From positions 1 through 39,232 of the forward strand of contig DXCZ01000005.1 in assembly GCA_019115765.1 (NCBI GenBank): a DNA stretch of 39,232 bases, given 5' to 3'. The position numbers and the translations under genes were made by a program. How positions within the stretch are numbered: the first letter of the stretch is position 1; the number at the start of each line of letters is the position of its first letter. The notes under the pieces are model-generated. The model did no database searches. It was given only the letters and a program-made list of their open reading frames with translations, and was not told where the DNA came from. The DNA comes from Candidatus Mediterraneibacter stercoripullorum (GTDB lineage: Bacteria > Bacillota > Clostridia > Lachnospirales > Lachnospiraceae). Below are positions 32,224 through 39,232 of the stretch, one piece after another.

Positions 32224-34269
32224 TTACAGGAACAGTCCTGCGATATGATATACAATAAAACTTACAACCCATGCTGTCACCAGCTGATATGCGATAATGG
32301 CAATCGTCGTCTTCTTGCTGCCTACCTCTCGGTTGATCGTAGCGATGGTAGCCGTACAGGGCACATACAGCAGACAGAACACCATAAGAGAATATGCGTT
32401 TGCCGCGCCGAATCCCATGCCGGCCAGCAGCGCCACGAAGCTTTCCATCCCGTGAGATGTGGTAATATTCTGGATCCCGAACAGCACACTGCAGCTGGAC
32501 ACAACCACTTCTTTTGCCGCGATCCCCGAGATCAGCGCTACCACGATCTGCCAGTAGCCCAGCCCCAGCGGAGCGAATACAGGTACGATTGCTTTTCCGA
32601 TCAAAGAGCCGAAGCTGTCGGAGATATCTGTCACAAATCCTGTCGTTCCGAAGTTCAACAGGATCCACATAATGATAGACGCCAGGAAGATGACTGTTCC
32701 GGCTTTCGTGAGATAGTCCTTCACCTTCTCCCACACATAGACTGCAATCGTCCGCGCATTTGGAGACTTGTATTCCGGCAGTTCAATGAGCAGCGCATGC
32801 TCCGCCTTGCTCCCGTCGATCTTAGAGAGTACATAAGCCGTAGCAATAGCCACGATGATTCCCAGCAGATACATGGAATAGCAGGCCAGCATCGCATGAT
32901 CTCCGAAAAACATGGAGGAAAACAGCACATAGATCGGCAGTCTGGCACTGCAGGACATAAAGGGCGTAACAAGGATCGTCTTCAGTCTGTCCTTCTTGTG
33001 TTCCAGAGCCCTGGATGCCATGACCGCAGGCACGGAACAGCCGAATCCAAGAAGCATCGGAAGGAACGCCCGTCCGGACAGTCCCAGATGCCCCATAATA
33101 TCATCCATAACAAAGGCAACCCTCGCCATATATCCGCTGTCTTCCAGAAAAGCCAGCGCCAGGAACAGGATAAAGATATTCGGAAGGAAAGTCAGGATAC
33201 CTCCTACTCCGGAAATAATCCCGTCCACGATCAGTGACTCGATCACCGGGGAAACACCTGTTGCCTCAAAGGCTCCGCTCGCTGCTCCAGTCAGCAGATC
33301 CAGCCCGGTCTCAAAATATCCCTTCAGCCAGTCTCCTACAGTAAATGTCAGGAAGAAGACCAGTGCCATGATCACAAGGAAGATGGGAAGTCCTGTCCAT
33401 TTGCCGGTCATGAACCGGTCTATCCTGTCCGTCCGCTCTTCCTTTGCACTTTTATTTACAAGAGTCTCGTCGATCACTTCTTCGATGAAATCGTATTTTT
33501 CATTAATGATATCCTTCTCATAACTCCGATCTGCAATCCCGTTCAAATCTACCGGATACTGCTTCATCACCGTCTCGTCCTGCTCCAACATCTTGACAGC
33601 ATGCCACCGCATGTTGTCCATGTCCGGATATTTTTCCTTAAACTGTGCGATGATAAGATCGATCTTGTCCTCGATCTCATCGCTGTACACCATGGCATAC
33701 TCACTGTGATGATCATGTCTGTGCTTCGTCTGGTCCTTGTGGTGATGAATAAAAGGTCCCTGTTTCTCATACTCGTTGTGATGTGCAACCGCATGCATCA
33801 GGATCTCCAGACCGGTCCGTTTTCTTGCCGACACCGGAATGGTGGGGATACCCAGCATCTCCGGCAGACGGTGAAGGTCGATCTCCATTCCTCTCTCTTC
33901 CACCACATCCATCATATTCAGAGCCAGCACAACCGGCTTGCCCAGCTCGATAAGCTGCAGGGTAAGGTACAGATTTCTCTCCAGGCAGGACGCGTCCACC
34001 ACGTCCACGATCACATCTACCTCATCGCTCATGATGCATTCCCGGGAAACCTTTTCCTCCATTGTATAGGAAGTCAGGCTGTAGATCCCGGGAAGGTCGA
34101 TCAGCTTGAATTCCTGTCCCTTGTAAAATGTCCTTCCTTCCTTTTTCTCCACTGTTACTCCCGGCCAGTTAGCAACTTTCAGATTTGCCCCGGTGTAAGC
34201 GTTAAAAAGTGTGGTCTTTCCACAGTTCGGATTTCCGATAAAGCCTACATTGATAATCTGTCCGCTCAT
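32224..34269 (-). CDS. feoB: ferrous iron transporter FeoB
   Basis: Fe(II) uptake protein with a cytosolic GTPase joined to a membrane domain. The 681-residue protein shows G1 GNPNCGKT (12-19), G3 DLPG (58-61), G4 NMMD (118-121) and SAR (147-149). The membrane half has the conserved Gate blocks FGCSVPAVMASRAL and TPFMSCSARLPIYVL, both with cysteines near the path. An unusual histidine-rich segment follows the G domain: nine His between 163 and 188, including HHH and HRHDHH. It overlaps feoA by four bases (ATGA). Fur-like control is read upstream of feoA. Confidence 0.96.
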   Translation of the reverse strand: MSGQIINVGFIGNPNCGKTTLFNAYTGANLKVANWPGVTVEKKEGRTFYKGQEFKLIDLPGIYSLTSYTMEEKVSRECIMSDEVDVIVDVVDASCLERNLYLTLQLIELGKPVVLALNMMDVVEERGMEIDLHRLPEMLGIPTIPVSARKRTGLEILMHAVAHHNEYEKQGPFIHHHKDQTKHRHDHHSEYAMVYSDEIEDKIDLIIAQFKEKYPDMDNMRWHAVKMLEQDETVMKQYPVDLNGIADRSYEKDIINEKYDFIEEVIDETLVNKSAKEERTDRIDRFMTGKWTGLPIFLVIMALVFFLTFTVGDWLKGYFETGLDLLTGAASGAFEATGVSPVIESLIVDGIISGVGGILTFLPNIFILFLALAFLEDSGYMARVAFVMDDIMGHLGLSGRAFLPMLLGFGCSVPAVMASRALEHKKDRLKTILVTPFMSCSARLPIYVLFSSMFFGDHAMLACYSMYLLGIIVAIATAYVLSKIDGSKAEHALLIELPEYKSPNARTIAVYVWEKVKDYLTKAGTVIFLASIIMWILLNFGTTGFVTDISDSFGSLIGKAIVPVFAPLGLGYWQIVVALISGIAAKEVVVSSCSVLFGIQNITTSHGMESFVALLAGMGFGAANAYSLMVFCLLYVPCTATIATINREVGSKKTTIAIIAYQLVTAWVVSFIVYHIAGLFL

Positions 34270-34493
34270 GCTGCCGCCTCCCTTACAATGATATTGTCGG
34301 CGATGCGCCTGCCAAGAGCGAACCTGGTTCCGCGGAACCGGACTGTCATGGCTCCCTTTTTATTGTTGTTGAGGACTGTGATCTGGGATCCCTGGGTCAG
34401 ACCGAGAGCCTCCAGTCTGCGCTCCAGATTCAGCTCGATATGGATCTCCTCAACAATATACGTCTGATTGTTTTTTCCCTCTTTTAATGTCAT
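34266..34493 (-). CDS. feoA: FeoA-family protein
   Basis: A 75-residue SH3-like protein that assists FeoB. The typical pattern is visible: IHIELNLERRLEALGLTQGS, then ITVLNNNKKGAMTVRFRGTRFALGRRIADNIIV. It is translationally coupled to feoB through an ATGA overlap and is the first gene of the iron-uptake unit. Confidence 0.93.
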   Translation of the reverse strand: MTLKEGKNNQTYIVEEIHIELNLERRLEALGLTQGSQITVLNNNKKGAMTVRFRGTRFALGRRIADNIIVREAAA

Positions 34494-34530
34494 ATACCGT
34501 CATCCTTTGCTGTCTTGTATGATCATTTGT

Positions 34531-34581
34531 TGATAATAATTCTCCATAAGCAATTATATACACTGACAGCATAGAAGTCAA
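34531..34581 (-). promoter_or_regulatory. feoAB promoter with Fur-like box
   Basis: On the minus strand TTGACT (34581-34576), 17 bases, TATAAT (34558-34553). The 15 bases at 34531-34545, TGATAATAATTCTCC on the plus strand, match the 7-1-7 Fur pattern TGATAATNATTATCA at 12 of 14 defined positions. They cover the expected transcription start, where a Fur-type repressor with iron would block expression. Confidence 0.75.
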
Positions 34582-34614
34582 ATGCATTGGGATTCGTTCT
34601 CGGATATCCCGGGC

Positions 34615-34649
34615 GTCCGCCATGAGGGCGCTGTATTGTCACGGCGGCC
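34615..34649. repeat. palindromic dispersed element, remnant copy C
   Basis: 35 bases align without gaps to 24450-24484 of copy B, most positions matching, including GTCCGC, TTGTC and CGGCGGCC. The rest of the element is missing. It lies 52 bases downstream of the histidine kinase gene. Confidence 0.55.
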
Positions 34650-34700
34650 TTTATTTTCTGGCTGTTTAAGATTCGCGCTGATAAATGGACATACTCTTTG

Positions 34701-35627
34701 TTATTTTTTCCATTGTACTGTGATCTGCAGCCGGTCATCTCCAATCTTCTCCGCCTTCATGCTCCCGCCGGTTTTCTCTGCCAGAGTCTTTGCCACGGTA
34801 AGTCCAAGTCCGGTGCCATGGCCGTTTCTGGAGGATTCACCTACGTAAAACCGCCCGAATATCTTCTCCACGTCCTCCTCTTTGAGACCTTCCGCATCAT
34901 TTTCAAAGATAAGGTCTGCTCCCTTTTCCTCTGATGACAGTCTGATATCAAGGAAGCTGTCTGCATACCTGCATGCATTCTGGATCAGATTCCGAATGAT
35001 CCGCTCGGCGGCGTTTTCATTTCCTATGATCAGGACGGGGCTCTCCGGAGCGGCAAACTTAAGCTCCAGTCCGCTCTGCTCAATATCTTTCCAGGAATCC
35101 AGCACCGTCTCCCTCAGGATCCTTCCAAGATCGATCTGATGGATCTCCGGCACATACTCCTCCGCCGATATCCTGGAATACTCATAGAACTGTTCCACCA
35201 GTCTTGAAAGGGCCTCCGTCTTTCTTTCCACAATTCCCAGATTTTCTCTTGTCTCATCTGGCAGTTCTTCCATATCTGTTATCCTGAGATACCCCAGGAT
35301 CGAGGTAAGAGGAGTGCGCAGGTCGTGGCTGATATTCTCGATCTGTCTCTTCAGCTCCTGTTCCCGCCGTTCAAATTCTGTCTTTTCTTTCCTGACTGCT
35401 GCCAGAGTCCGGTTCATCTCACACAGAAGATATTCCAGATCCCGGTCAGCGGCCTCCAGCTTCAGAACGCGGTTTTCCTCCAGCTGTCCGGTGATCTCGG
35501 TCAGATCACTGGCAGCAGAGCGGACAGACTTTTTCATCAGAAAGAAACGCACACCGAAATACACTGCCCCTGTCGAAGCCACCACACACAGGATTACAGC
35601 CAGTATCAGTATCATTCTCTCTTCCAT
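34701..35627 (-). CDS. sensor histidine kinase of the antibiotic-response type
   Basis: A 308-residue kinase with a hydrophobic N-terminus (about 6-31) and almost no extracellular part, so it cannot bind a ligand outside by itself. A coiled coil (40-95) leads to the H-box NISHDLRTPLTSILGYL with phospho-acceptor H101. The ATP-binding boxes are N (RNLIQNACRYADS), G1 (FENDAEG) and G2 (GHGTGLGLTVAK). It lies downstream of the ABC permease gene on the same strand, in the order regulator, ATPase, permease, kinase. In such systems the transporter often acts as the sensor (inference). Confidence 0.9.
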   Translation of the reverse strand: MEERMILILAVILCVVASTGAVYFGVRFFLMKKSVRSAASDLTEITGQLEENRVLKLEAADRDLEYLLCEMNRTLAAVRKEKTEFERREQELKRQIENISHDLRTPLTSILGYLRITDMEELPDETRENLGIVERKTEALSRLVEQFYEYSRISAEEYVPEIHQIDLGRILRETVLDSWKDIEQSGLELKFAAPESPVLIIGNENAAERIIRNLIQNACRYADSFLDIRLSSEEKGADLIFENDAEGLKEEDVEKIFGRFYVGESSRNGHGTGLGLTVAKTLAEKTGGSMKAEKIGDDRLQITVQWKK

Positions 35628-35652
35628 CCGATCCGCTCCTTTCCTTGTCCTT

Positions 35653-36426
35653 CTATAGTTCTTTTCTCCGGTTCATCAGGATTCCCGCTGTCAGGAACAC
35701 TATGATCCCGATCATTCCCGCGATGATGCATCGTGCCGCCCCTGCCGGCTCGCTCCACAGGCAGTCATATCCGCTCATTCCTGCTGTCACCTCGAAATTC
35801 AGGTAATTCCAGGGCATCCACTCCGCCGCATTTTCCAGAGCAGAGAACTTGAGTCCCAGCATGAATGTTGCCACAGGGATGAAGTAATAGACACCCGCCC
35901 AGATAACAATAGCCGCAGTATCCTTTTCAAAAAACTGCCCAAGTGCTACAGCCAGTATCATAAAAGCCGCTGCTGCGGGGAGATTACACAGCACGCCCTC
36001 CAGAAGAAGTCCCACATAGGGCTGCGCCGGGCCTTCCAGGAGAAGGACAGCCGTTCCTATATATAGGACAAGTAAGATCACCATACTGATAAGAGCAGCG
36101 GCAAAAGACACTATGCATTTTCCAATAAAAAGCTTCTCTCTGGAAATGCCATATGCAACTGCATTTTTCGCGATTCCGTTCTTCTGATCTGAAGAGAAGA
36201 ACAGCATCGCCAGAACCATCCCTGCCAGGAAAAGCGCGCCCATCCCCCCGGTCAGGAATGACAGAGCAAACTTTACGCTGCTGTACCGGAAATCCGATAT
36301 GACCGCACTGCACACATACTGTCCCACATTCAGCAGCAGTACTCCCGCTGCCATTATTCCTGTAAACATATATATATCCTTCGTATGAGTGATCCGGTAC
36401 CACTCGCTTCTCATATAATTCATCAT
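35653..36426 (-). CDS. ABC-2 type permease of a peptide-resistance transporter
   Basis: A 257-residue membrane protein with about six hydrophobic helices: GIMAAGVLLLNVGQYV, ALFLAGMVLAMLFF, ALISMVILLVLYIGTAVLL, AAAFMILAVALG, IVIWAGVYYFIPVATFML and IIAGMIGIIVFLTAGILM. It has the segment QKNGIAKNAVAYGISREKLF typical of bacitracin/lantibiotic-type permeases. The true start is ATG 36426, overlapping the ATPase stop (ATGA); the open frame extends 83 codons further upstream but only as a shadow of the ATPase gene. It forms the membrane part of the ATPase next to it. Confidence 0.88.
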   Translation of the reverse strand: MMNYMRSEWYRITHTKDIYMFTGIMAAGVLLLNVGQYVCSAVISDFRYSSVKFALSFLTGGMGALFLAGMVLAMLFFSSDQKNGIAKNAVAYGISREKLFIGKCIVSFAAALISMVILLVLYIGTAVLLLEGPAQPYVGLLLEGVLCNLPAAAAFMILAVALGQFFEKDTAAIVIWAGVYYFIPVATFMLGLKFSALENAAEWMPWNYLNFEVTAGMSGYDCLWSEPAGAARCIIAGMIGIIVFLTAGILMNRRKEL

Positions 36427-37346
36427 GACTGTCCGCCCCCTCTCTTCAGATCCATATAATATTCCTCCAGCGTGATCGACTTCACTGCCAGCGAGGAAAC
36501 CTGTATACCGTTCTCCGCCGCCAGGCTGCTGTATCTCTCCGGCTCGATTTTCTCTCCCTGGATACGGATCCGCCGATCCGGCAGGACCTGATACTTCTGT
36601 TCCGGATACCTTTTCTCCATCCGGACTGCAAAAAGTCCGGGATCCGATACCTGGATCTCGATATAGGAACTGCATTCATCCTCAAGATCCTCAGCCGAGA
36701 TCTGCTTCAGGACCTTTCCCTTATTCAGGAAACAGTATTTATCCGCCAGCTGCTCCAGCTCCGTCAGGATATGGCTGGACAATATCACTGCGATATTCTT
36801 CTCTCTGCTCAGCCTCCGCAGCATTTCCCGGATCTCCATGATTCCACTTGGATCCAGCCCGTTTATAGGTTCGTCAAGAAGGAGAAGCTCCGGCTCACCC
36901 ATCAGGGCGATCCCCAGTCCCAGGCGCTGCTTCATACCGAATGACAGCTTCCTTGCCGGTACTCTTCTCTTCTCATGCAGGCCGGTTGCTTTCAGGATCT
37001 CTGCCACTTTTTCCTTTCCCGGGATTCCTTTCTGAATCCGGTAATACTCCAGATTCCCCTCCACGGACATCTGAGGATAAAATCCCGGCGACTCGATCAT
37101 AGTTCCAATCCTTTTCCGCTGTTTCTCAAGTTCCTTTTCTCCATGCGCTCCAAACAGCGTAATCTCTCCCCGGGTAGGATAGATCTGTCCTGCAAGCATT
37201 TTCAAAAGTGTAGTCTTCCCTGCCCCATTATCCCCTATCAGTCCCAGGATCTGTCCTCTTTTCACATTCAGGTTCATATGAACGAGGGCTTCTGTGGACC
37301 CGTATATTTTCGTCAGGTCTCTTGTCGCTGCTATGATTTCTTTCAT
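36423..37346 (-). CDS. ABC transporter ATPase (BcrA-like)
   Basis: A 307-residue ATPase with Walker A GDNGAGKTT, signature LSFGMKQR and Walker B LLLLDEPINGLDP, followed by the H-loop HILTELEQ. The SFGMKQRLGLGIAL pattern and the extra C-terminal region of about 90 residues are typical of BcrA-type ATPases in bacitracin and lantibiotic self-protection. It is coupled to the permease by overlapping start/stop and probably regulated by the response regulator encoded upstream. The substrate is inferred as a peptide antibiotic, not shown. Confidence 0.92.
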   Translation of the reverse strand: MKEIIAATRDLTKIYGSTEALVHMNLNVKRGQILGLIGDNGAGKTTLLKMLAGQIYPTRGEITLFGAHGEKELEKQRKRIGTMIESPGFYPQMSVEGNLEYYRIQKGIPGKEKVAEILKATGLHEKRRVPARKLSFGMKQRLGLGIALMGEPELLLLDEPINGLDPSGIMEIREMLRRLSREKNIAVILSSHILTELEQLADKYCFLNKGKVLKQISAEDLEDECSSYIEIQVSDPGLFAVRMEKRYPEQKYQVLPDRRIRIQGEKIEPERYSSLAAENGIQVSSLAVKSITLEEYYMDLKRGGGQS

Positions 37347-37473
37347 ACGTCAACATTCCTCTCTTCAAGTTTCTTCATCTCCACGACAGGAACCTTATCT
37401 CGGAAACGCTCCGTTTCCTCCCGTCTCTTCCGGTCCTGTCCTTCGATGTATCTGTATCATACCCTTTCGCCTT

Positions 37474-37501
37474 ATAATAAGTCCTCAAGAAACCTTAAAG
37501 A
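37474..37501 (-). promoter_or_regulatory. tandem 11-bp repeats before the ABC genes, likely regulator site
   Basis: On the minus strand TCTTTAAGGTT (37501-37491) is followed directly by TCTTGAGGACT (37490-37480), two units spaced by one helical turn, as OmpR-type regulators prefer. A TATTAT box (37479-37474) follows at once and there is no -35 box in the usual place, suggesting activation by the adjacent response regulator. Confidence 0.55.
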
Positions 37502-37512
37502 AAGTATAAAGA

Positions 37513-38235
37513 TCACGCCATCCGAAATCCGATCCCCCAGACGGTCCTGATATATTCCTCCCCCGGGTCGGCGGAAGCGATCTTCTTGCGGATATTGCTC
37601 ACATGGACATTTACCGTGTTGTCCTCTCCATAATAGCCGCCTCCCCATACCTGTTCATAGAGACTGGCCCGGGAAAACACTTTATCTGGTCTGCCTGTCA
37701 GCAGACGGAGGATCTCGAATTCATGAGGCGTCAGAGAAATCTGCTTTCCATTTACCCATACCTCCCTGGCGTCCCCAGACAGAATCAGGTTCTTATAAGA
37801 AATCCTGTCCGATTCCATAGCTGAGTAATCGCCGTCTCCCGCACAGCCTTCCGCATCTTTCTCTTTCTGTCCGCTCCTGCGCAGCAGAGCCATCACCCGC
37901 ACCAGCACCTCCTCCGGTTCAAAGGGCTTTGTCATATAATCATCAGCGCCGCTGCGTATCGTCTCCAGCCTATCCTCCAGAGCGCTCTTGGCGGAAAGCA
38001 CAATAACAGGGATGGACGTCTTCCGTTCATCCCTTATATATGTAATAAGCTCCTCCCCCGTCATCCCGGGGAGCATCAGATCCAGCAGGATCAGATCTGG
38101 CTCCTGCCGCTCCAGCAGAAGCTTCGCCTCCGTGCCGGAATACGCCTGCGTCACTTCATAACCGCCTTTCTTAAGGATCCGTCCCAGGAGTCCGTTGATA
38201 TCCGGATCATCCTCCACGATCAGTATATGCTTCAT
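37513..38235 (-). CDS. OmpR-family response regulator
   Basis: A 240-residue regulator. The receiver domain has acidic pair D9-D10, phospho-acceptor D52 in LLDLMLPGMTG, and the conserved Lys in VLSAKSAL. The C-terminal winged-helix DNA-binding domain (about 140-240) includes SLTPHEFEILRLL and NTVNVHVSNIRKKI. A region of about 20 charged residues links the two. It is the first gene of the set with ABC transporter and kinase and partner of the kinase at 34701-35627. Confidence 0.94.
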   Translation of the reverse strand: MKHILIVEDDPDINGLLGRILKKGGYEVTQAYSGTEAKLLLERQEPDLILLDLMLPGMTGEELITYIRDERKTSIPVIVLSAKSALEDRLETIRSGADDYMTKPFEPEEVLVRVMALLRRSGQKEKDAEGCAGDGDYSAMESDRISYKNLILSGDAREVWVNGKQISLTPHEFEILRLLTGRPDKVFSRASLYEQVWGGGYYGEDNTVNVHVSNIRKKIASADPGEEYIRTVWGIGFRMA

Positions 38236-38320
38236 AGTTTCATATTCCCTTCAGCAATTTTTCTCGTTTCATTCTATCACAATCTGCAGGATAATAACAT
38301 TTTTAATCCCGATTTTCCTA

Positions 38321-38388
38321 AAAAGACATCTCCCGCAGATTTCCGTGCTTCTCAGCATGTACTCTTCTGCAGGAGATGTCCTTTTTCC
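38321..38388 (-). terminator. terminator of the XRE/membrane protein unit (bidirectional)
   Basis: A 15-bp stem (38325-38339 with 38366-38380, one G-U pair) and 26-base loop, with T-runs on both strands: TTTTTAGG on minus, CTTTTTCCTTTT on plus. It separates the XRE unit from the response regulator gene. Confidence 0.85.
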
Positions 38389-38405
38389 TTTTGAATAGAT
38401 ATCAC

Positions 38406-38618
38406 TCATTTCCCGATTTTCGATTTCTCACCAGGAATAAACAGTTCATCCACCAGCATCCCCAACTCCCGTGCCAGCGCAAAAGCCAGCGCTAGAGTCG
38501 GATCATATTTGTTGTTCTCGATGGCATTGATGGTCTGTCGGGAAACCCCGCACTTCTTCGCCAGCTCCTCCTGAGAGATCTTCATTTCTTTCCGTCTCTC
38601 CCGTATCCTGTTCTCCAT
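38406..38618 (-). CDS. XRE-family helix-turn-helix regulator
   Basis: A 70-residue single-domain regulator. RERRKEMKISQEELAKKCGV, then SRQTINAIENNKYDPTLALA, is a standard Xre helix-turn-helix of the small YozG-like group. It starts one base after the stop of the upstream membrane protein gene, with GGGGG as ribosome binding site. Such regulators are often repressors of their own operon with a small membrane protein; the signal is unknown. Confidence 0.92.
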   Translation of the reverse strand: MENRIRERRKEMKISQEELAKKCGVSRQTINAIENNKYDPTLALAFALARELGMLVDELFIPGEKSKIGK

Positions 38619-38619
38619 A

Positions 38620-38922
38620 TCAGCCCCCGTACTTTCTCTTGTAATACATCAGGAAGACAAAATACAGTGTCGCCGCCACAGCAAGCATAACGAACGGGTT
38701 CATTCCCTCATATCTGCCACGTATGGTATTCTCCGCGAAATTGAAGGCAAAACAGCCCACAATCGCGATGAAGCTCCACATGCTGGCCTTCCCCACGATA
38801 AGCTGTCTCCGCTCATCTCCCTGCCGCATCAGAGAAACAAACATGGCGATATCCATGATAATGATCGCCGCCAGTATGATCAACACAATGATCCCAATCC
38901 ACGCAAATCCTTTTTCATCCAT
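38620..38922 (-). CDS. small membrane protein paired with the XRE regulator
   Basis: A 100-residue protein with three hydrophobic helices: WIGIIVLIILAAIIIMDIAMFVSL, SMWSFIAIVGCFAFNF and FVMLAVAATLYFVFLMYY. A charged loop with RQGDERRQLIVGKA lies between the first two. I do not recognise a specific family, though small three-helix proteins of this kind commonly sit next to YozG-like regulators. ATG 38922 is chosen (AAGGAGG eight bases upstream); a GTG two codons earlier sits too close to that site. It is the first gene of the unit. Confidence 0.82.
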   Translation of the reverse strand: MDEKGFAWIGIIVLIILAAIIIMDIAMFVSLMRQGDERRQLIVGKASMWSFIAIVGCFAFNFAENTIRGRYEGMNPFVMLAVAATLYFVFLMYYKRKYGG

Positions 38923-38969
38923 GACCACTCCTCCTTCACAATAAAATGTAAAATATGTTTGACACTTTT

Positions 38970-38998
38970 ACAGTACATTACATACAAGAAAATGTCAA
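38970..38998 (-). promoter_or_regulatory. promoter of the XRE unit, flanked by inverted operator-like sites
   Basis: TTGACA (38998-38993), 17 bases, TACTGT (38975-38970) on the minus strand. About 20 bases beyond one side is AAAATGTAAAA (38943-38953) and about 10 beyond the other its inverted match TTTTACATTTT (39004-39014). These are candidate sites for the XRE protein. The rest of the 310-base gap holds only the plus-strand promoter and leader listed next. Confidence 0.6.
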
Positions 38999-39070
38999 TA
39001 GTTTTTTACATTTTGTATTGTACTTTCAGAGGTCTGTACTTTCTTTCAAGAACTGCTTTCATAAAAAGCA

Positions 39071-39099
39071 TTGTCTCTCACATTTTCTTATTCTATAAT
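39071..39099 (+). promoter_or_regulatory. sigma-A promoter pointing out of the window
   Basis: TTGTCT (39071-39076), 17 bases, TATAAT (39094-39099). Initiation near 39106 leads directly into the structured leader at the right edge. Confidence 0.7.
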
Positions 39100-39105
39100 A
39101 GAATG

Positions 39106-39232
39106 ATGCCAGGGTCAAAAGGTCTGAGCCCACATGAGCTCGCTCATAAGTGGGTGAAAGACCTTGGGACCCGCCCCGATATGAGCATAAAAGTGGGATG
39201 TATATCCCACGATATGCGAATATGGGGGAGGA
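39106..39232 (+). ncRNA. highly structured leader of a gene beyond the window
   Basis: Nearly all bases can pair. Nested stems: GGGTC 39112-39116 with GACCC 39168-39172; GGTC 39121-39124 with GACC 39160-39163; CCCAC with GTGGG, then ATGAG with CTCAT around CTCG (39129-39154). Second domain: CCCC and ATAT (39174-39182) with ATAT and GGGG (39220-39227), enclosing GCAT/ATGC and GTGGGAT/ATCCCAC with loop GTAT (39193-39210). The window ends in GGGGGAGGA, an apparent ribosome binding site partly held in the last stem. It matches no riboswitch class I recognise; an mRNA leader or a repeat element are both possible. Confidence 0.5.

Noticed and set aside
31645..33237. Plus-strand open frame of 530 codons
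   Set aside because: It runs across the truA paralogue in another frame and antisense to feoB. Composition is low-complexity shadow type (many His, Ser, Arg), no ribosome binding site, no family resemblance.
36427..36675. Longer N-terminus for the ABC permease
   Set aside because: The 83 extra codons lie inside the ATPase gene in another frame and have no membrane or family character. The ATGA overlap at 36423-36426 gives the natural start.
1..39232. CRISPR array, tRNA or rRNA genes
   Set aside because: No regularly spaced repeats, no cloverleaf with CCA-proximal TTC arm and no rRNA core sequences were recognised by eye on either strand. A tRNAscan or Rfam run would be decisive.

Overview
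The window looks like chromosome of a Gram-positive anaerobe of the class Clostridia, most likely a Lachnospiraceae member. This is inferred from the gene content and order (mtaB, ThiI with its own cysteine desulfurase, T-box-controlled pheST, FeoA/FeoB, a LysM-GH18 protein of the spore type), AGGAGG-type ribosome binding sites, sigma-A promoters and moderate GC. The genus cannot be fixed. Most genes lie on the minus strand. No rRNA, tRNA or CRISPR array was recognised.

Positions 1-11.1 kb hold a long minus-strand run, read right to left. An M50-type membrane metallopeptidase is followed by an unrecognised protein carrying an IGGADGPTSIF block, and then MoaC, a MogA/MoaB protein and a MOSC protein (molybdenum cofactor). 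After these come a GH25 lipoprotein, PrmA, RsmE, a cysteine desulfurase, ThiI and MtaB (translation and RNA modification). One small plus-strand gene, an HPr-fold protein without the phosphorylatable His, sits between thiI and mtaB.

Positions 11.2-16.5 kb hold amtB-glnB on the plus strand. Its leader contains a terminator overlapped by two small hairpins that fit the ANTAR antiterminator pattern. An orphan cbiG and an Lrp/AsnC regulator follow on the minus strand, the regulator divergent from a MATE exporter.

Positions 16.5-26 kb hold a LysM-GH18 protein and a MarR-controlled heterodimeric ABC exporter with a clear promoter/operator. Then come a second MATE exporter, a PD-(D/E)XK transposase-like nuclease and a double-GNAT protein.

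Positions 25.9-34.5 kb hold queA, pheT and pheS behind a T-box, a divergent truA paralogue, and feoA-feoB behind a sigma-A promoter with a Fur-like box.

Positions 34.7-39.2 kb hold a response regulator, ABC ATPase, permease and histidine kinase set of the peptide-antibiotic resistance type, an XRE regulator paired with a small membrane protein, and at the right edge a plus-strand promoter with a highly structured leader whose gene lies outside the window.

Two complete copies and one remnant of a palindromic element of about 137 bp lie downstream of minus-strand genes (13.2, 24.5 and 34.6 kb). The most promising novel items are the M50 peptidase/IGGADGPTSIF protein pair, the ANTAR-like leader of amtB-glnB, the palindromic element family and the structured leader at the right edge.
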